From an uncultured bacterium (GTDB lineage Bacteria > Planctomycetota > Phycisphaerae > Phycisphaerales > SM1A02), in contig CAIXJC010000027.1 in NCBI GenBank assembly GCA_903919715.1, forward strand, positions 93,194 through 157,193: DNA of 64,000 nt, in the 5' to 3' direction. Numbering within the stretch: position 1 is the stretch's first letter; every line of letters begins with the position of its first letter. Made by a program: the position numbers and the translations under genes. A model generated the notes under the pieces. That model was not told the DNA's origin. It saw only the letters and a program-made list of their open reading frames with translations, and did not search any database. Positions 1 through 8,500 of this stretch are shown here, in pieces.

Positions 1-1
1 C

Positions 2-682
2 GATGTCGTCCTGTCATTCGAAGGCGATCGCCATCACGCATACCGCCTCGTCCGTGCGAGCAAGAATCGATTTGGGTCGACCCACGAAATCGGCCTCTTC
101 GAAATGACTGGCGAAGGATTGGCTGAAGTCGATGAGTGCGCACTCGCCGCGGCGAATGCGACTGATCCGAGACCCGGCACCGCAGTCGTCCCAGTCATGG
201 CTGGCAGTCGAGTCTTGCTTGCAGAAATTCAGGCGCTCGCTGTCGCAGGATTTCTTGGCAGTGCTAAACGTAAAGCGAGCGGGATGGACGCTGGTCGCCT
301 CTCGATGATGATTGCAGTTCTCGAAAAGCATGGTGGACTTCGGCTCGCCGATCAGGACATTTATGCGAGCGTCGCAGGTGGGTTGCGAATTGTTGAACCC
401 GCCGCCGATCTGGGTGTGTGCTTGTCGATCGCTGGGGCGCACCTAGCCCGCGCACTTCCCCCTGCGACCGCAGTTCTTGGAGAAGTAGGTTTGTCTGGAG
501 AAATTCGCCCAGTTCGAGCGCTCGATCAGCGCGTCGCAGAAGCGATTCGACGAGGTTGCTCGACTGTCCTCGTCCCAGCAGGCCAAGCTGATTCGATCAA
601 GCGTCACGGAGGTGCGATCGTTGCGATTCGCACCATCTCTCAGGCACTCGAATTATTATCGCCAGTGGCTCGGATCGGCTGA
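2..682 (+). CDS. radA: DNA repair protein RadA/Sms, C-terminal part (cut by window edge)
   Basis: The reading frame is open from base 2, so the gene begins outside the window; the first in-frame ATG at 104 is internal. RadA is a RecA-like ATPase that drives branch migration during recombinational repair. The visible part starts in the RadA-specific KNRFG motif (encoded near 77-91) and continues through the Lon-protease-like C-terminal domain, with the segments DAGRLSMMIAVLEKHGG and GEVGLSGEIRPV that are typical of RadA. The zinc finger and Walker A region are upstream and not visible. pyrB follows 21 bases later but has its own promoter-like hexamer. Identification is firm from the motifs. 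Confidence 0.93.
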   Translation, partial: DVVLSFEGDRHHAYRLVRASKNRFGSTHEIGLFEMTGEGLAEVDECALAAANATDPRPGTAVVPVMAGSRVLLAEIQALAVAGFLGSAKRKASGMDAGRLSMMIAVLEKHGGLRLADQDIYASVAGGLRIVEPAADLGVCLSIAGAHLARALPPATAVLGEVGLSGEIRPVRALDQRVAEAIRRGCSTVLVPAGQADSIKRHGGAIVAIRTISQALELLSPVARIG

Positions 683-691
683 ATCACTCCA

Positions 692-697
692 TACACT
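692..697 (+). promoter_or_regulatory. Putative -10 element of pyrB (TACACT, 6 bases before ATG)
   Basis: TACACT lies exactly 6 bases before the ATG at 704. A bacterial -10 element normally sits about 7 bases before the transcription start, so the transcript would begin at or next to the ATG. I see no convincing -35 hexamer. The same arrangement recurs upstream of several other genes in this window, which is the main support. Confidence 0.45.
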
Positions 698-703
698 CAA
701 TTC

Positions 704-1708
704 ATGCAATTCATGGCAGACTTCCTCACGATCGCGGGTATGCCCCGCCAAGACTTGATTCGACTGCTTGCCGCCACGAAACGGAATGTTCCGATCGCCG
801 AAGGCCGATCGCCCCATCGCACGACGCTGAATGGGAAGGTCATTGCCAATCTATTCTTTGAGGATTCGACTCGAACACGTTGCAGTTTCGAGACCGCCGT
901 GCATCGACTCGGTGGGCAGGTCTTTAACCTCACGCCCAGCGGTTCAAGTATGAGCAAGGGCGAATCGTTGGTCGACACTGCGCGAAATATTGAGTGCATG
1001 GGAGTTGCTGCGATTGTCGTGCGCTGCGCCGTCTCTGGCGGAGCAAAAATGGTCGCAGATGGTGTGAAGTGTCCAGTGATTAACGCGGGTGATGGCCGAC
1101 ATGAGCATCCCACGCAGGCGATACTGGACGTCTCAACCTTGATCGAGGAATTCGGTTCAGTCGAAGGGCGGACAGTCGCGATTGTCGGCGATATCACCAA
1201 TAGCCGAGTTGCTCGGTCAGTCACGCACGCGCTTTCAACCTTAGGGGCGAATGTGCGGTTGGTCGGACCGCCGACGTTGGTCTCCAAAGCCTTCGAGCGA
1301 ATCACCCAGGGACCTGGGACGGTTTCGGTGATGAGCAATTTAGATTCCGCCCTTGCTGGGATCGATGCCGTCATTATGCTCCGAGTGCAATTTGAGCGTG
1401 CTGCTGGGGGAGCGGTCTCGAGTGACTATCGGCAGTTGTTCGGTTTAACCGCGCAGCGGGTCGCCAGACTTGCGCCACATGTCATTGTTCTGCATCCAGG
1501 GCCGATGAACCGCGGTATTGAGATCGATGACCATGTCGCCGATGATCCGCAGCGGAGCCGAATTCTCCGCCAGGTCACTCATGGGGTGGCGGCACGAATG
1601 GCTGTTTTAGAGATGGTCTTGGGGGCAGCTTGGGATTCTGGGACGAATTCTGGATTGGGCGCAGGTTTGGGCGCAGGTTTGGACGATAGGGTTGAAGTTC
1701 AAGCTTGA
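704..1708 (+). CDS. pyrB: Aspartate carbamoyltransferase catalytic subunit
   Basis: Condenses carbamoyl phosphate and aspartate to N-carbamoylaspartate, the committed step of pyrimidine synthesis. Carbamoyl-phosphate binding residues are present: STRTR at residues 55-59, HPTQ at 135-138, and HPGPMNRG near 264-271 for the aspartate side. Length (334 residues) is slightly above the usual 305-315 because of a C-terminal tail built from a 12-bp tandem repeat that gives a GLGAGLGAGL stretch. ATG 704 is chosen because the TACACT box precedes it by 6 bases; ATG 713 is a possible alternative. No pyrI or dihydroorotase lies beside it; carA and pyrE of the same pathway are elsewhere in the window. Confidence 0.95.
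   Translation: MQFMADFLTIAGMPRQDLIRLLAATKRNVPIAEGRSPHRTTLNGKVIANLFFEDSTRTRCSFETAVHRLGGQVFNLTPSGSSMSKGESLVDTARNIECMGVAAIVVRCAVSGGAKMVADGVKCPVINAGDGRHEHPTQAILDVSTLIEEFGSVEGRTVAIVGDITNSRVARSVTHALSTLGANVRLVGPPTLVSKAFERITQGPGTVSVMSNLDSALAGIDAVIMLRVQFERAAGGAVSSDYRQLFGLTAQRVARLAPHVIVLHPGPMNRGIEIDDHVADDPQRSRILRQVTHGVAARMAVLEMVLGAAWDSGTNSGLGAGLGAGLDDRVEVQA
1655..1678 (+). repeat. 12-bp tandem repeat inside the 3' end of pyrB
   Basis: Two perfect copies of TTGGGCGCAGGT, followed by a partial third. It is in frame and encodes the Gly/Ala/Leu tail beyond the conserved end of the enzyme. Confidence 0.85.
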
Positions 1709-1859
1709 TTTGGTCGATCTTGTGGGTCGACAATGGAAGTCCTGCGTCCTAATCAGATCCAATTCGCTATTCTCTTATTCGTTTCCATTCACGAACGGAA
1801 TTGATCTGATGTTATTGCCGCCACTTTCAATCACCAATAGTCGACGACATTGCTGGGCA

Positions 1860-3602
1860 ATGACAAAGTCGATATTCGCTGTGACGGCTCTCGTCGTTTT
1901 CGTCGGTTGCGAAACGGATTCGTACATGAATCCAAGCGTGACGGGTTACTTTGAACACACGCCGACGACCCTCCCAGTACTTGATCGTATTGATGTCATC
2001 GAACCGCCAGATGAACCGCTTGGAGTCACTGGCCCGCCTGAGTTGCAGGACCTGATGGCGAACAGTCTTCAGTATCGACTTGCTCCTGGAGACGAAGTCG
2101 GCGTCGAAATCTACGAACTTATCTCCTTGGGTAAGACCGAAGCTGCGCTACGTGTTATTGACCAAGGTGGATACATCCGCCTCCCGACTATTAATGAAGT
2201 CAAAGCTGGCGGCTTGACGCTGGAAGAGTTACGCGAGGCGATCCGAGTCAAGCTGGAACCATTCGTTAAGAATCCCACGGTGACCGTCGACATTCAAAAG
2301 GGTCGGAGTTTTGAATATTCCATTCAAGGTGCGATTCAGAACGCCGGAATCTTTGCGCTCAACAAACCAAATTTTCGGTTGACGCAGGCGATCGCTCTCG
2401 CTGGTGGCGCTGATGTCGTTGCTGAACGCGTTCTCGTTGTTCGGTCGATGTCAGTCGAGAAAGACTCGTTGGAGGCGTTGGCTCCGGAAGCCACACCGAC
2501 TCCTGCCGTTGATAGCCAGCAGAATGGGGCTGGCATTGGGGCTGGGACTTCTGTAAAAAACCCCTTGAATTCTGCACAATCTGGGAAAACTGCAGGTTCA
2601 GCGTCGAATTCAGGGACGACTGCGACGCCAGTTGATATCGAATCATTGATTAATAAATTGGGCGAGGGTGAACCAGCACCTGCGCCCGCGCCGACTCCCG
2701 ATCCTGCGCCAACACCTGCGCCCGCGCCGACTCCCGATCCTGCGCCAGCACCCACTCCGCCACCTGCACCAAGTCCTGGCGCCGTGAGTGGCGCGCAGAA
2801 TCCGCCGCTCGTCGATATCGATACGCTCGAACCAGTTTCGGTTATTGATGCGCCCAATGTCAATTCGCAAAATGCGACACAGAAGGCGCCTGCGACCCAG
2901 CTTGCCAATGAGGGTGATTCATTCATATTCGATGTGAATAGTCAGCAATGGGTTCGAGTGCGCGGAATGAATGCTTCCAAGCTGCAACCTGCGATCGTTT
3001 CGGATCCAACTCAGCTCACGCCAATCGGCTCCGCGATGACTGGGGACGCCGCGAAGGTGAGTAGTGCCTCGAAGGCACAGATCAAAGACCCGCGCGCAAT
3101 CTTTAACACTCGAATTATCGAAGTTGACTATGACCGACTTGTTCGTGGAGATCAATCCCAGAATGTCGTGATTCGTCCAGGTGATGATATTTATCTTCAA
3201 TTTCCACCAATTGGGGTGGTTTATATCGATGGCGAAATCAGTCGGCCTGGTGTTTTTCAATTGCCGTCGTACGGACGATTAACACTCAGTCGATTGGTTG
3301 CTGCGGCTGGTGGCTTGACGGAAATCGCAATTCCAGAGCGAGTCGATTTGATCCGGCGTTTGCCGGGCGGTCGTGAGGCCGCAATCAGAATCAATCTCGC
3401 TGCGATTCGCAATATGGCCGAGCCAGATATTGTCCTCAAGAAGGATGATCACGTGATTATCGGAACCAACTTCTGGGCGACGCCGCTCGCTGTATTTCGA
3501 AATGGACTTCGGATGACATACGGATTTGGCTTCTTGTTGGACAGAAATTGGGGTAACGATGTCTTTGGACCACCGCCAGACAGCCTCAGCGTTACTCGAT
3601 GA
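1860..3602 (+). CDS. Wza-like polysaccharide export lipoprotein with SLBB domains
   Basis: Outer-membrane polysaccharide exporter family. From ATG 1860 the protein (580 residues) starts with a lipoprotein signal (MTKSIFAVTALVVFVGC), which decides the start; ATG 1809 in the same frame is an alternative with a weak ACGGAA ribosome site. A polysaccharide-export domain (YRLAPGDEVGVEIYE onwards) and a first SLBB-like region follow, then a long Pro/Ala/Thr-rich insert containing a duplicated 36-bp unit, then a second export/SLBB domain (VVIRPGDDIYLQFPP; GEISRPGVF). The insert of roughly 250 residues between SLBB domains is unusual for Wza. It heads the exosortase/exopolysaccharide gene run. Family assignment is good; the polymer is unknown. 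Confidence 0.85.
   Translation: MTKSIFAVTALVVFVGCETDSYMNPSVTGYFEHTPTTLPVLDRIDVIEPPDEPLGVTGPPELQDLMANSLQYRLAPGDEVGVEIYELISLGKTEAALRVIDQGGYIRLPTINEVKAGGLTLEELREAIRVKLEPFVKNPTVTVDIQKGRSFEYSIQGAIQNAGIFALNKPNFRLTQAIALAGGADVVAERVLVVRSMSVEKDSLEALAPEATPTPAVDSQQNGAGIGAGTSVKNPLNSAQSGKTAGSASNSGTTATPVDIESLINKLGEGEPAPAPAPTPDPAPTPAPAPTPDPAPAPTPPPAPSPGAVSGAQNPPLVDIDTLEPVSVIDAPNVNSQNATQKAPATQLANEGDSFIFDVNSQQWVRVRGMNASKLQPAIVSDPTQLTPIGSAMTGDAAKVSSASKAQIKDPRAIFNTRIIEVDYDRLVRGDQSQNVVIRPGDDIYLQFPPIGVVYIDGEISRPGVFQLPSYGRLTLSRLVAAAGGLTEIAIPERVDLIRRLPGGREAAIRINLAAIRNMAEPDIVLKKDDHVIIGTNFWATPLAVFRNGLRMTYGFGFLLDRNWGNDVFGPPPDSLSVTR
2677..2748 (+). repeat. 36-bp direct repeat (two copies) in the proline-rich insert
   Basis: Two adjacent 36-bp units (2677-2712 and 2713-2748) encode the Pro-Ala-Thr-Asp linker of the Wza-like protein. 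They are in frame and look like recent slippage expansion. Confidence 0.8.
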
Positions 3603-3725
3603 TTTCTGTCAGAAATTTCGTATGAGGGCGCAAGCGGAACTTGGGAACTGCCGAACTATCTCATAAGTCCTCTTGTATGGCACATTTGTCGATTCTGTCC
3701 CGTCTTTCACATTAACCCACACACT

Positions 3726-4667
3726 TTGTCCACCGCCACAAGCCAACCACACGCAGCAACATCGACTGAGGGTCGATCGATCGTTGCATCCAACGCGCTA
3801 CTTATTGTGGCGGGAATCATTCTGCTCGCACTCTTTGGCGTGGTCTTTTTCGATTTCTTTCAGCGGCAGTTTCGGTTCGCGTGGTCACAACCGAGCGATT
3901 GGGGACACACGCTACTGATGCCAGCAGTCTCTGGATATTTCATTTGGATGCGCCGCGCAGAACTCGCTCGCCTCCAACCATTCGCGCAGTGTTGGTGGGG
4001 CTTAGTTCCGATTGCACTTGGAGTCGGCTGGTACATGGTGTGCGTCTTTGGACCCAAGCCTCTGTATCACCACAACATCATGTCGATTGGATTTGCTTGC
4101 ACATTGTTCGGAACGGCTTGGCTGCTGTTCGGAACCGCGGCGATGCGTTGGCTCTGGTTTCCTCTCGCCTTTACTTGCATCTTTGGGCAGACGCTATCAG
4201 AGGTGCTTCTCAATAAAGTCACTTTTCAAATGCAAGATATAGCGGCATATGGAGCCCAATTCATGCTCATCATGATTGGTACCGACGTGGATCGAAGCGG
4301 GAATACATTGACCGTTTGGTCGAACGGCGTGGCGCATCCTCTGAATGTCGCCGAGGCCTGTTCTGGAATGCGAATGCTGGTGGCATTCCTAGCGCTGGGA
4401 GTGTTTCTGGCGTACACGAATCTCAAAGTGCCTTGGCAACGTGTTCTTCTGGTGGTACTTGGAGTGCCTATCGCAATCGTCGTCAACATGATTCGTGTTG
4501 CATCGATGGGAGTGTTGACACAAATCGATCAGAACTTCGTTGACGGTGAATTTCACGAGCTGATTGGATTTGTCTGGCTCTTGCCCGCACTCTTCCTCTA
4601 TATGGGAACACTGTGGGCGATTCGAAATCTCACGGTGGAGACTGTGGAGGTCCCCGATGCTGTTTAA
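3726..4667 (+). CDS. Exosortase (transpeptidase-like sorting enzyme)
   Basis: Multi-pass inner-membrane cysteine protease/transpeptidase family that processes C-terminal sorting signals (PEP-CTERM type) in polysaccharide-producing bacteria. The three family catalytic residues are visible: Cys212 in EACSGMR, Arg257 in NMIRVAS and His277 in EFHELIGF. About eight hydrophobic segments are seen, beginning at residues 24-45. The start is a TTG at 3726, the only option that keeps the first membrane helix; no strong ribosome site is visible. The next gene starts inside its last codons. The 123 bases between the Wza gene and this one hold only a weak AT-rich hairpin. The subtype is not assigned. Confidence 0.9.
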   Translation: MSTATSQPHAATSTEGRSIVASNALLIVAGIILLALFGVVFFDFFQRQFRFAWSQPSDWGHTLLMPAVSGYFIWMRRAELARLQPFAQCWWGLVPIALGVGWYMVCVFGPKPLYHHNIMSIGFACTLFGTAWLLFGTAAMRWLWFPLAFTCIFGQTLSEVLLNKVTFQMQDIAAYGAQFMLIMIGTDVDRSGNTLTVWSNGVAHPLNVAEACSGMRMLVAFLALGVFLAYTNLKVPWQRVLLVVLGVPIAIVVNMIRVASMGVLTQIDQNFVDGEFHELIGFVWLLPALFLYMGTLWAIRNLTVETVEVPDAV

Positions 4668-5499
4668 GCCAACCATCCGACTCGCATTCGCTTCCGTCGT
4701 GATCGTTCTGGTCGCATCGGCGATCGGTTTTCGCGCAAGTGTGGCGGCATTGAATCTGTATCTACGCAAAGAAGCGGTCCCACTGCGCGAATCGCTCGAC
4801 ACGATTCCGACAAAGTTGGGTCGATGGAAGCGTGTCGGCATTGATTCGCGTCTCGGTGATGCGATGGTCGAAAGCCTCGGAACCCATTTTTATCTGGATC
4901 GCCAGTATGCGCTTGATGGCGAGCCATCCAAAGGTGTGCTCACATTACACATCGCCTATTACACAGGGATGGTCGACGCTGTTCCGCATGTGCCGGAGCG
5001 ATGCTGGGGCGCCGCAGGATTGGTCATGGTCGAGCAACCCGCAATGCGATTGGTCCCCGTTGACCGATCGAAGTGGGAGATGGTTTCTGGTCCAAAGAAC
5101 CGTGTGACTGGCGAGCGATATCCGATGGCGAAGGTGATGGATCCCGTGACTCGCAGCGAAGAGCAAGTGGTCCTTCCTATCGGAGAGACGGAAATGTCGG
5201 TCACCGTCTTTCAAGATGAAAAGAATCCACAGTTTCGACTTGTCGGCGGATATTTGTTTATCGCCAATGGTCGTATGACCCCTTCTCCGTATGTGGTTCG
5301 ATCGTATGCGTTCGACTTATCAAATCGTTATGCGTATTACTGTAAAGTTCAGTGTTCCGTGGTTCTTCATGACGGAGACAAGGCGGTGGAACAATGGACC
5401 GCATTGACGGCTGATTTGCTGACTGAACTGTTCCCGACACTCATGCGCCGACTGCCCGACTGGTCGGCAATCGAAGCTTCTCAATCGAAGGACTCTTAA
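4657..5499 (+). CDS. EpsI-family exosortase-associated protein
   Basis: The ATG at 4657 overlaps the exosortase stop and is preceded by GGAGG at 4646-4650, so translational coupling is likely. The 280-residue product has one N-terminal membrane segment (about residues 7-27) and the EpsI (DUF3485)-type signature VPHVPERCWGAAG. In the family this domain is found fused to, or directly after, exosortases. Its exact reaction is not known; a role in export or processing of the polymer or of sorted proteins is assumed. The strict overlap with the exosortase supports a shared function. Confidence 0.83.
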   Translation: MLFKPTIRLAFASVVIVLVASAIGFRASVAALNLYLRKEAVPLRESLDTIPTKLGRWKRVGIDSRLGDAMVESLGTHFYLDRQYALDGEPSKGVLTLHIAYYTGMVDAVPHVPERCWGAAGLVMVEQPAMRLVPVDRSKWEMVSGPKNRVTGERYPMAKVMDPVTRSEEQVVLPIGETEMSVTVFQDEKNPQFRLVGGYLFIANGRMTPSPYVVRSYAFDLSNRYAYYCKVQCSVVLHDGDKAVEQWTALTADLLTELFPTLMRRLPDWSAIEASQSKDS

Positions 5500-5503
5500 A
5501 ATT

Positions 5504-8500
5504 ATGGCAACTCCCAAATCCAAGATAAATAAAAAATTCATCATCCTCGTCGCTGGGTTTCTCCTCTTCGCAGTCGCTGTTCTGGGCGGCCTCTTTTACT
5601 GGTCGTATGCCGGCGCACCAGAGCGCAATGTTGCGATGGGCGACGCACTCATCGTTGTCGCGAAGACAGCCGAAACTGCGGGAAATTCGGACGAGGCATA
5701 TAAAAAATTCCAAGAAGCCATTAGCCGCTACGGTCGAGCCGTTGCGAAGAAGCCGAACAACTTGCTGTACAGCCAGAAAATGCTCGATGCGATCGCGCTT
5801 ATCACGCCGAAGACATCGAGCGATGCGCAGGAACTGAATCAAACTCGCGAAGGTTTGCTTCAAAAGCGAACGCGTTCGGCACCATTGGACGGAGCGCAGT
5901 GGATGATGCTTCTTGATTCAATGACAGAACAGGCGCAGATGTTTGGTGTAGCAGAAATGTGGCAGAGAATCGTTGGAGTGTGTGATGATGCTCTCGATCA
6001 TCTGCAACCGACCGATACGAATGTGGCTGCGATTCGAAGTTTGCGGATATGCGCACGGCTGAATCAAGATGAAGTCTTGACCGCCGAGGAGCGCGCAACT
6101 GCAGAAGCGGCGGTATATGCATACTTGAAGGATTTTCCACAGTCAGAAGAGGCGTGGACAAGCTTGCTTCGTTCGATCGCATCGGACAGTCATCGTCTCG
6201 CCGCAGCGAATCGATTGACGGAGGCAAAGTCCCGCGACAGCGAATTCGAAACGGCTTCGGCGCAAGCGAAAGCGATCTTTCCAAACAGTTCAAAGATCAG
6301 CATCGCGCAGTTGCAGAACCTGCTCTTGCAGCGGCAGCTTCGCAACCCTCTCGCCACTCCAGGGTCGATCAATGCCATTCTCGATCCAATCCTCTGGGAA
6401 AACGGAAACCGGCAGGCGGAAAAGTTTGGAACAAGTTCAACGCTCACTGGGAAAGAGTTGCTGACCGTTTCGAATATTGCTGCTGCGACACAGGATCCAA
6501 TCGTTCTTCGTCGCGCCATCGCCGTATTACAGAATTATTGCGAACGATTTCCAGGCGCGATATTTGAATGGAGTGCCCTTGGAAGACTTCAAAAATCAGA
6601 TGATCAATTCGAGGCTGCTGGCAAGACGTTTGAGCAAATTTTAGTGATGCCAGCACCCAAGGTCTCCTTGACGGCGGCGTATGCCGACGAAATCAAAGGG
6701 AATGTCCTCGAAGAGATCTTTGATATTCAATTCGGAAAATGGGAAAACGCAAAGACGGCGGCAGAAAAGACAGCGGCTCTTGCTCAAGCCGAGGCGATTC
6801 GCGCGCGGCTTTCAAAACTCGCTGTAGGTCCGAGTGCAGAACTCGCAGTGCTTCGTGCGGATGCAAAGTTGGCTTATGCGAAAGGCGACTCGTTGACGAC
6901 CGTCACAAAGCTGGAGGAAGTGTTTGCAAGGCAGAAGAAAGTTCCAGCAGAGCTTTACCTCCTCTCTGTGATCAGTCTCAATGAACGTGGGGAACAAGGC
7001 GCAGCGCTCGTCAAGCTCAATAGAGCGATCGACGAATATCCAGGAATTGCCCAGTTCTATATGGTGCGTGCTGGTATCGAGGCGAAGCTTGGTCGGTTGA
7101 TGGACGCGAAGCGGTCAATCGCCAATGTGATCGCGCTGGATCCATCCAATTCCGAAGCGCAACGATTGATGGTTGAACTGAAGAAGATTCCCAACGACGG
7201 CGCAATCAATACAACGGATCCAATGTTGAAGTTGTTAGGGGATGCAGAACTCCTCGCCAATGAAGGTCAGGTCGATGAGGCGATCGCTCAAATCCGAGAT
7301 GGATTGGTCAATTTCCCCAAGGATTCACGTTTGCAGCGAACGCTGTGTCAGTGGCTCATTTTTGTAGGGAAGACGAAGGAAGCGCAAGAGCTGTTAGCGA
7401 AGTATTCGGCGGAGAATCCCAATGACGTGGGCTTTAAGCAACTTCAAATTGTTTCGACGATTACATCATCTATTGATCGCGTGAAGGCGTTTGTCAATGA
7501 AACTTTGCCAGATGGAACTACTCGGACCGATGCCCAGAAGGCAGTCAACCTCGCGCTTGGTCTCTGCAGTTTGCGTGATAGTTTTCAGAAGCGAATTGAC
7601 GCAGCTGGCAGTCAGGACAAGTCAGCGATCGCGACCGAACTTGCTCAGATTGCGACCGCAGCCAAGGACGCTCTTGCCAAGGCAATCGAATTGGCGCCTG
7701 GCGACTCAGTTTTGTTAGACCGGCTCTATAGCGAAGCGATCGCTGATAAGAAGCCCGAACAAGTTGAGCAACTGATCGTGCTCGCAGAAAAAAACTGCAA
7801 GGACCCGACGATCGCGCTTCTATTGCGGGGACGAGCGGCACTCGATCGCAACGATTCGAAGAAGGCGATCGATGCATTCGAACAGGCAACAGCGCTTCCC
7901 GGAGCGTCTGCGGCAGCGTTTCGATTGTTGGGATTTTCACGCGAGCGAAATGGGGATGTCGACGGGGCTCGCGAGGCGTACGCAACATCGTACGAGCGGA
8001 GGCCGAACGATATTGTCACAGTCCAGTTGTACTCATCGCTTCTTGCTCGCGGCGGAGACATCAAGAAGGCGCGGGAAGTCATGCGAAGCGCAATGCTTTC
8101 TATGCCCGAATCTCCAGCGGTTCGAAATTCCTATTTTGACCTCGAAGCAATCTATGGAAGTGTTGCCGATAGCGTTATGGAACGGCGGAAGATGTACGCC
8201 ATTCGACCGTCTGATGTGGAAAATGCTCGGCAACTTATGCGTCTTCTTATCGAATCACCGGTGACGCGGGAATTCATGATTAATGCCGACGGGAGCCAAA
8301 AATATCCTCCGAAAGAGTGGGAGGCAATGGGCAAGGAGCGTCAAGATCAGGAAATCCAAGCAGTGACTCGCGTGCATATGGGAGAAGCGGCAGTGGTGTA
8401 TGACAGGTTGCTGAAGATGAATCCGACTGATCGGATTTCAATTCGAACATATGCGGCGGCGATGCAACGTGGAGGACGTGGGTCAGAAGGCGAAGCATTC

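Noticed and set aside
697..1374. Long reverse-strand open frame opposite pyrB (225 residues)
   Set aside because: It lies fully inside a well-conserved enzyme gene on the other strand, has no family motif, and is explained by codon bias of pyrB.
3602..3616. Hairpin ATTTCT-GTC-AGAAAT after the Wza-like gene as a terminator
   Set aside because: Only a 6-bp AT-rich stem and no T tract follows; too weak to call.
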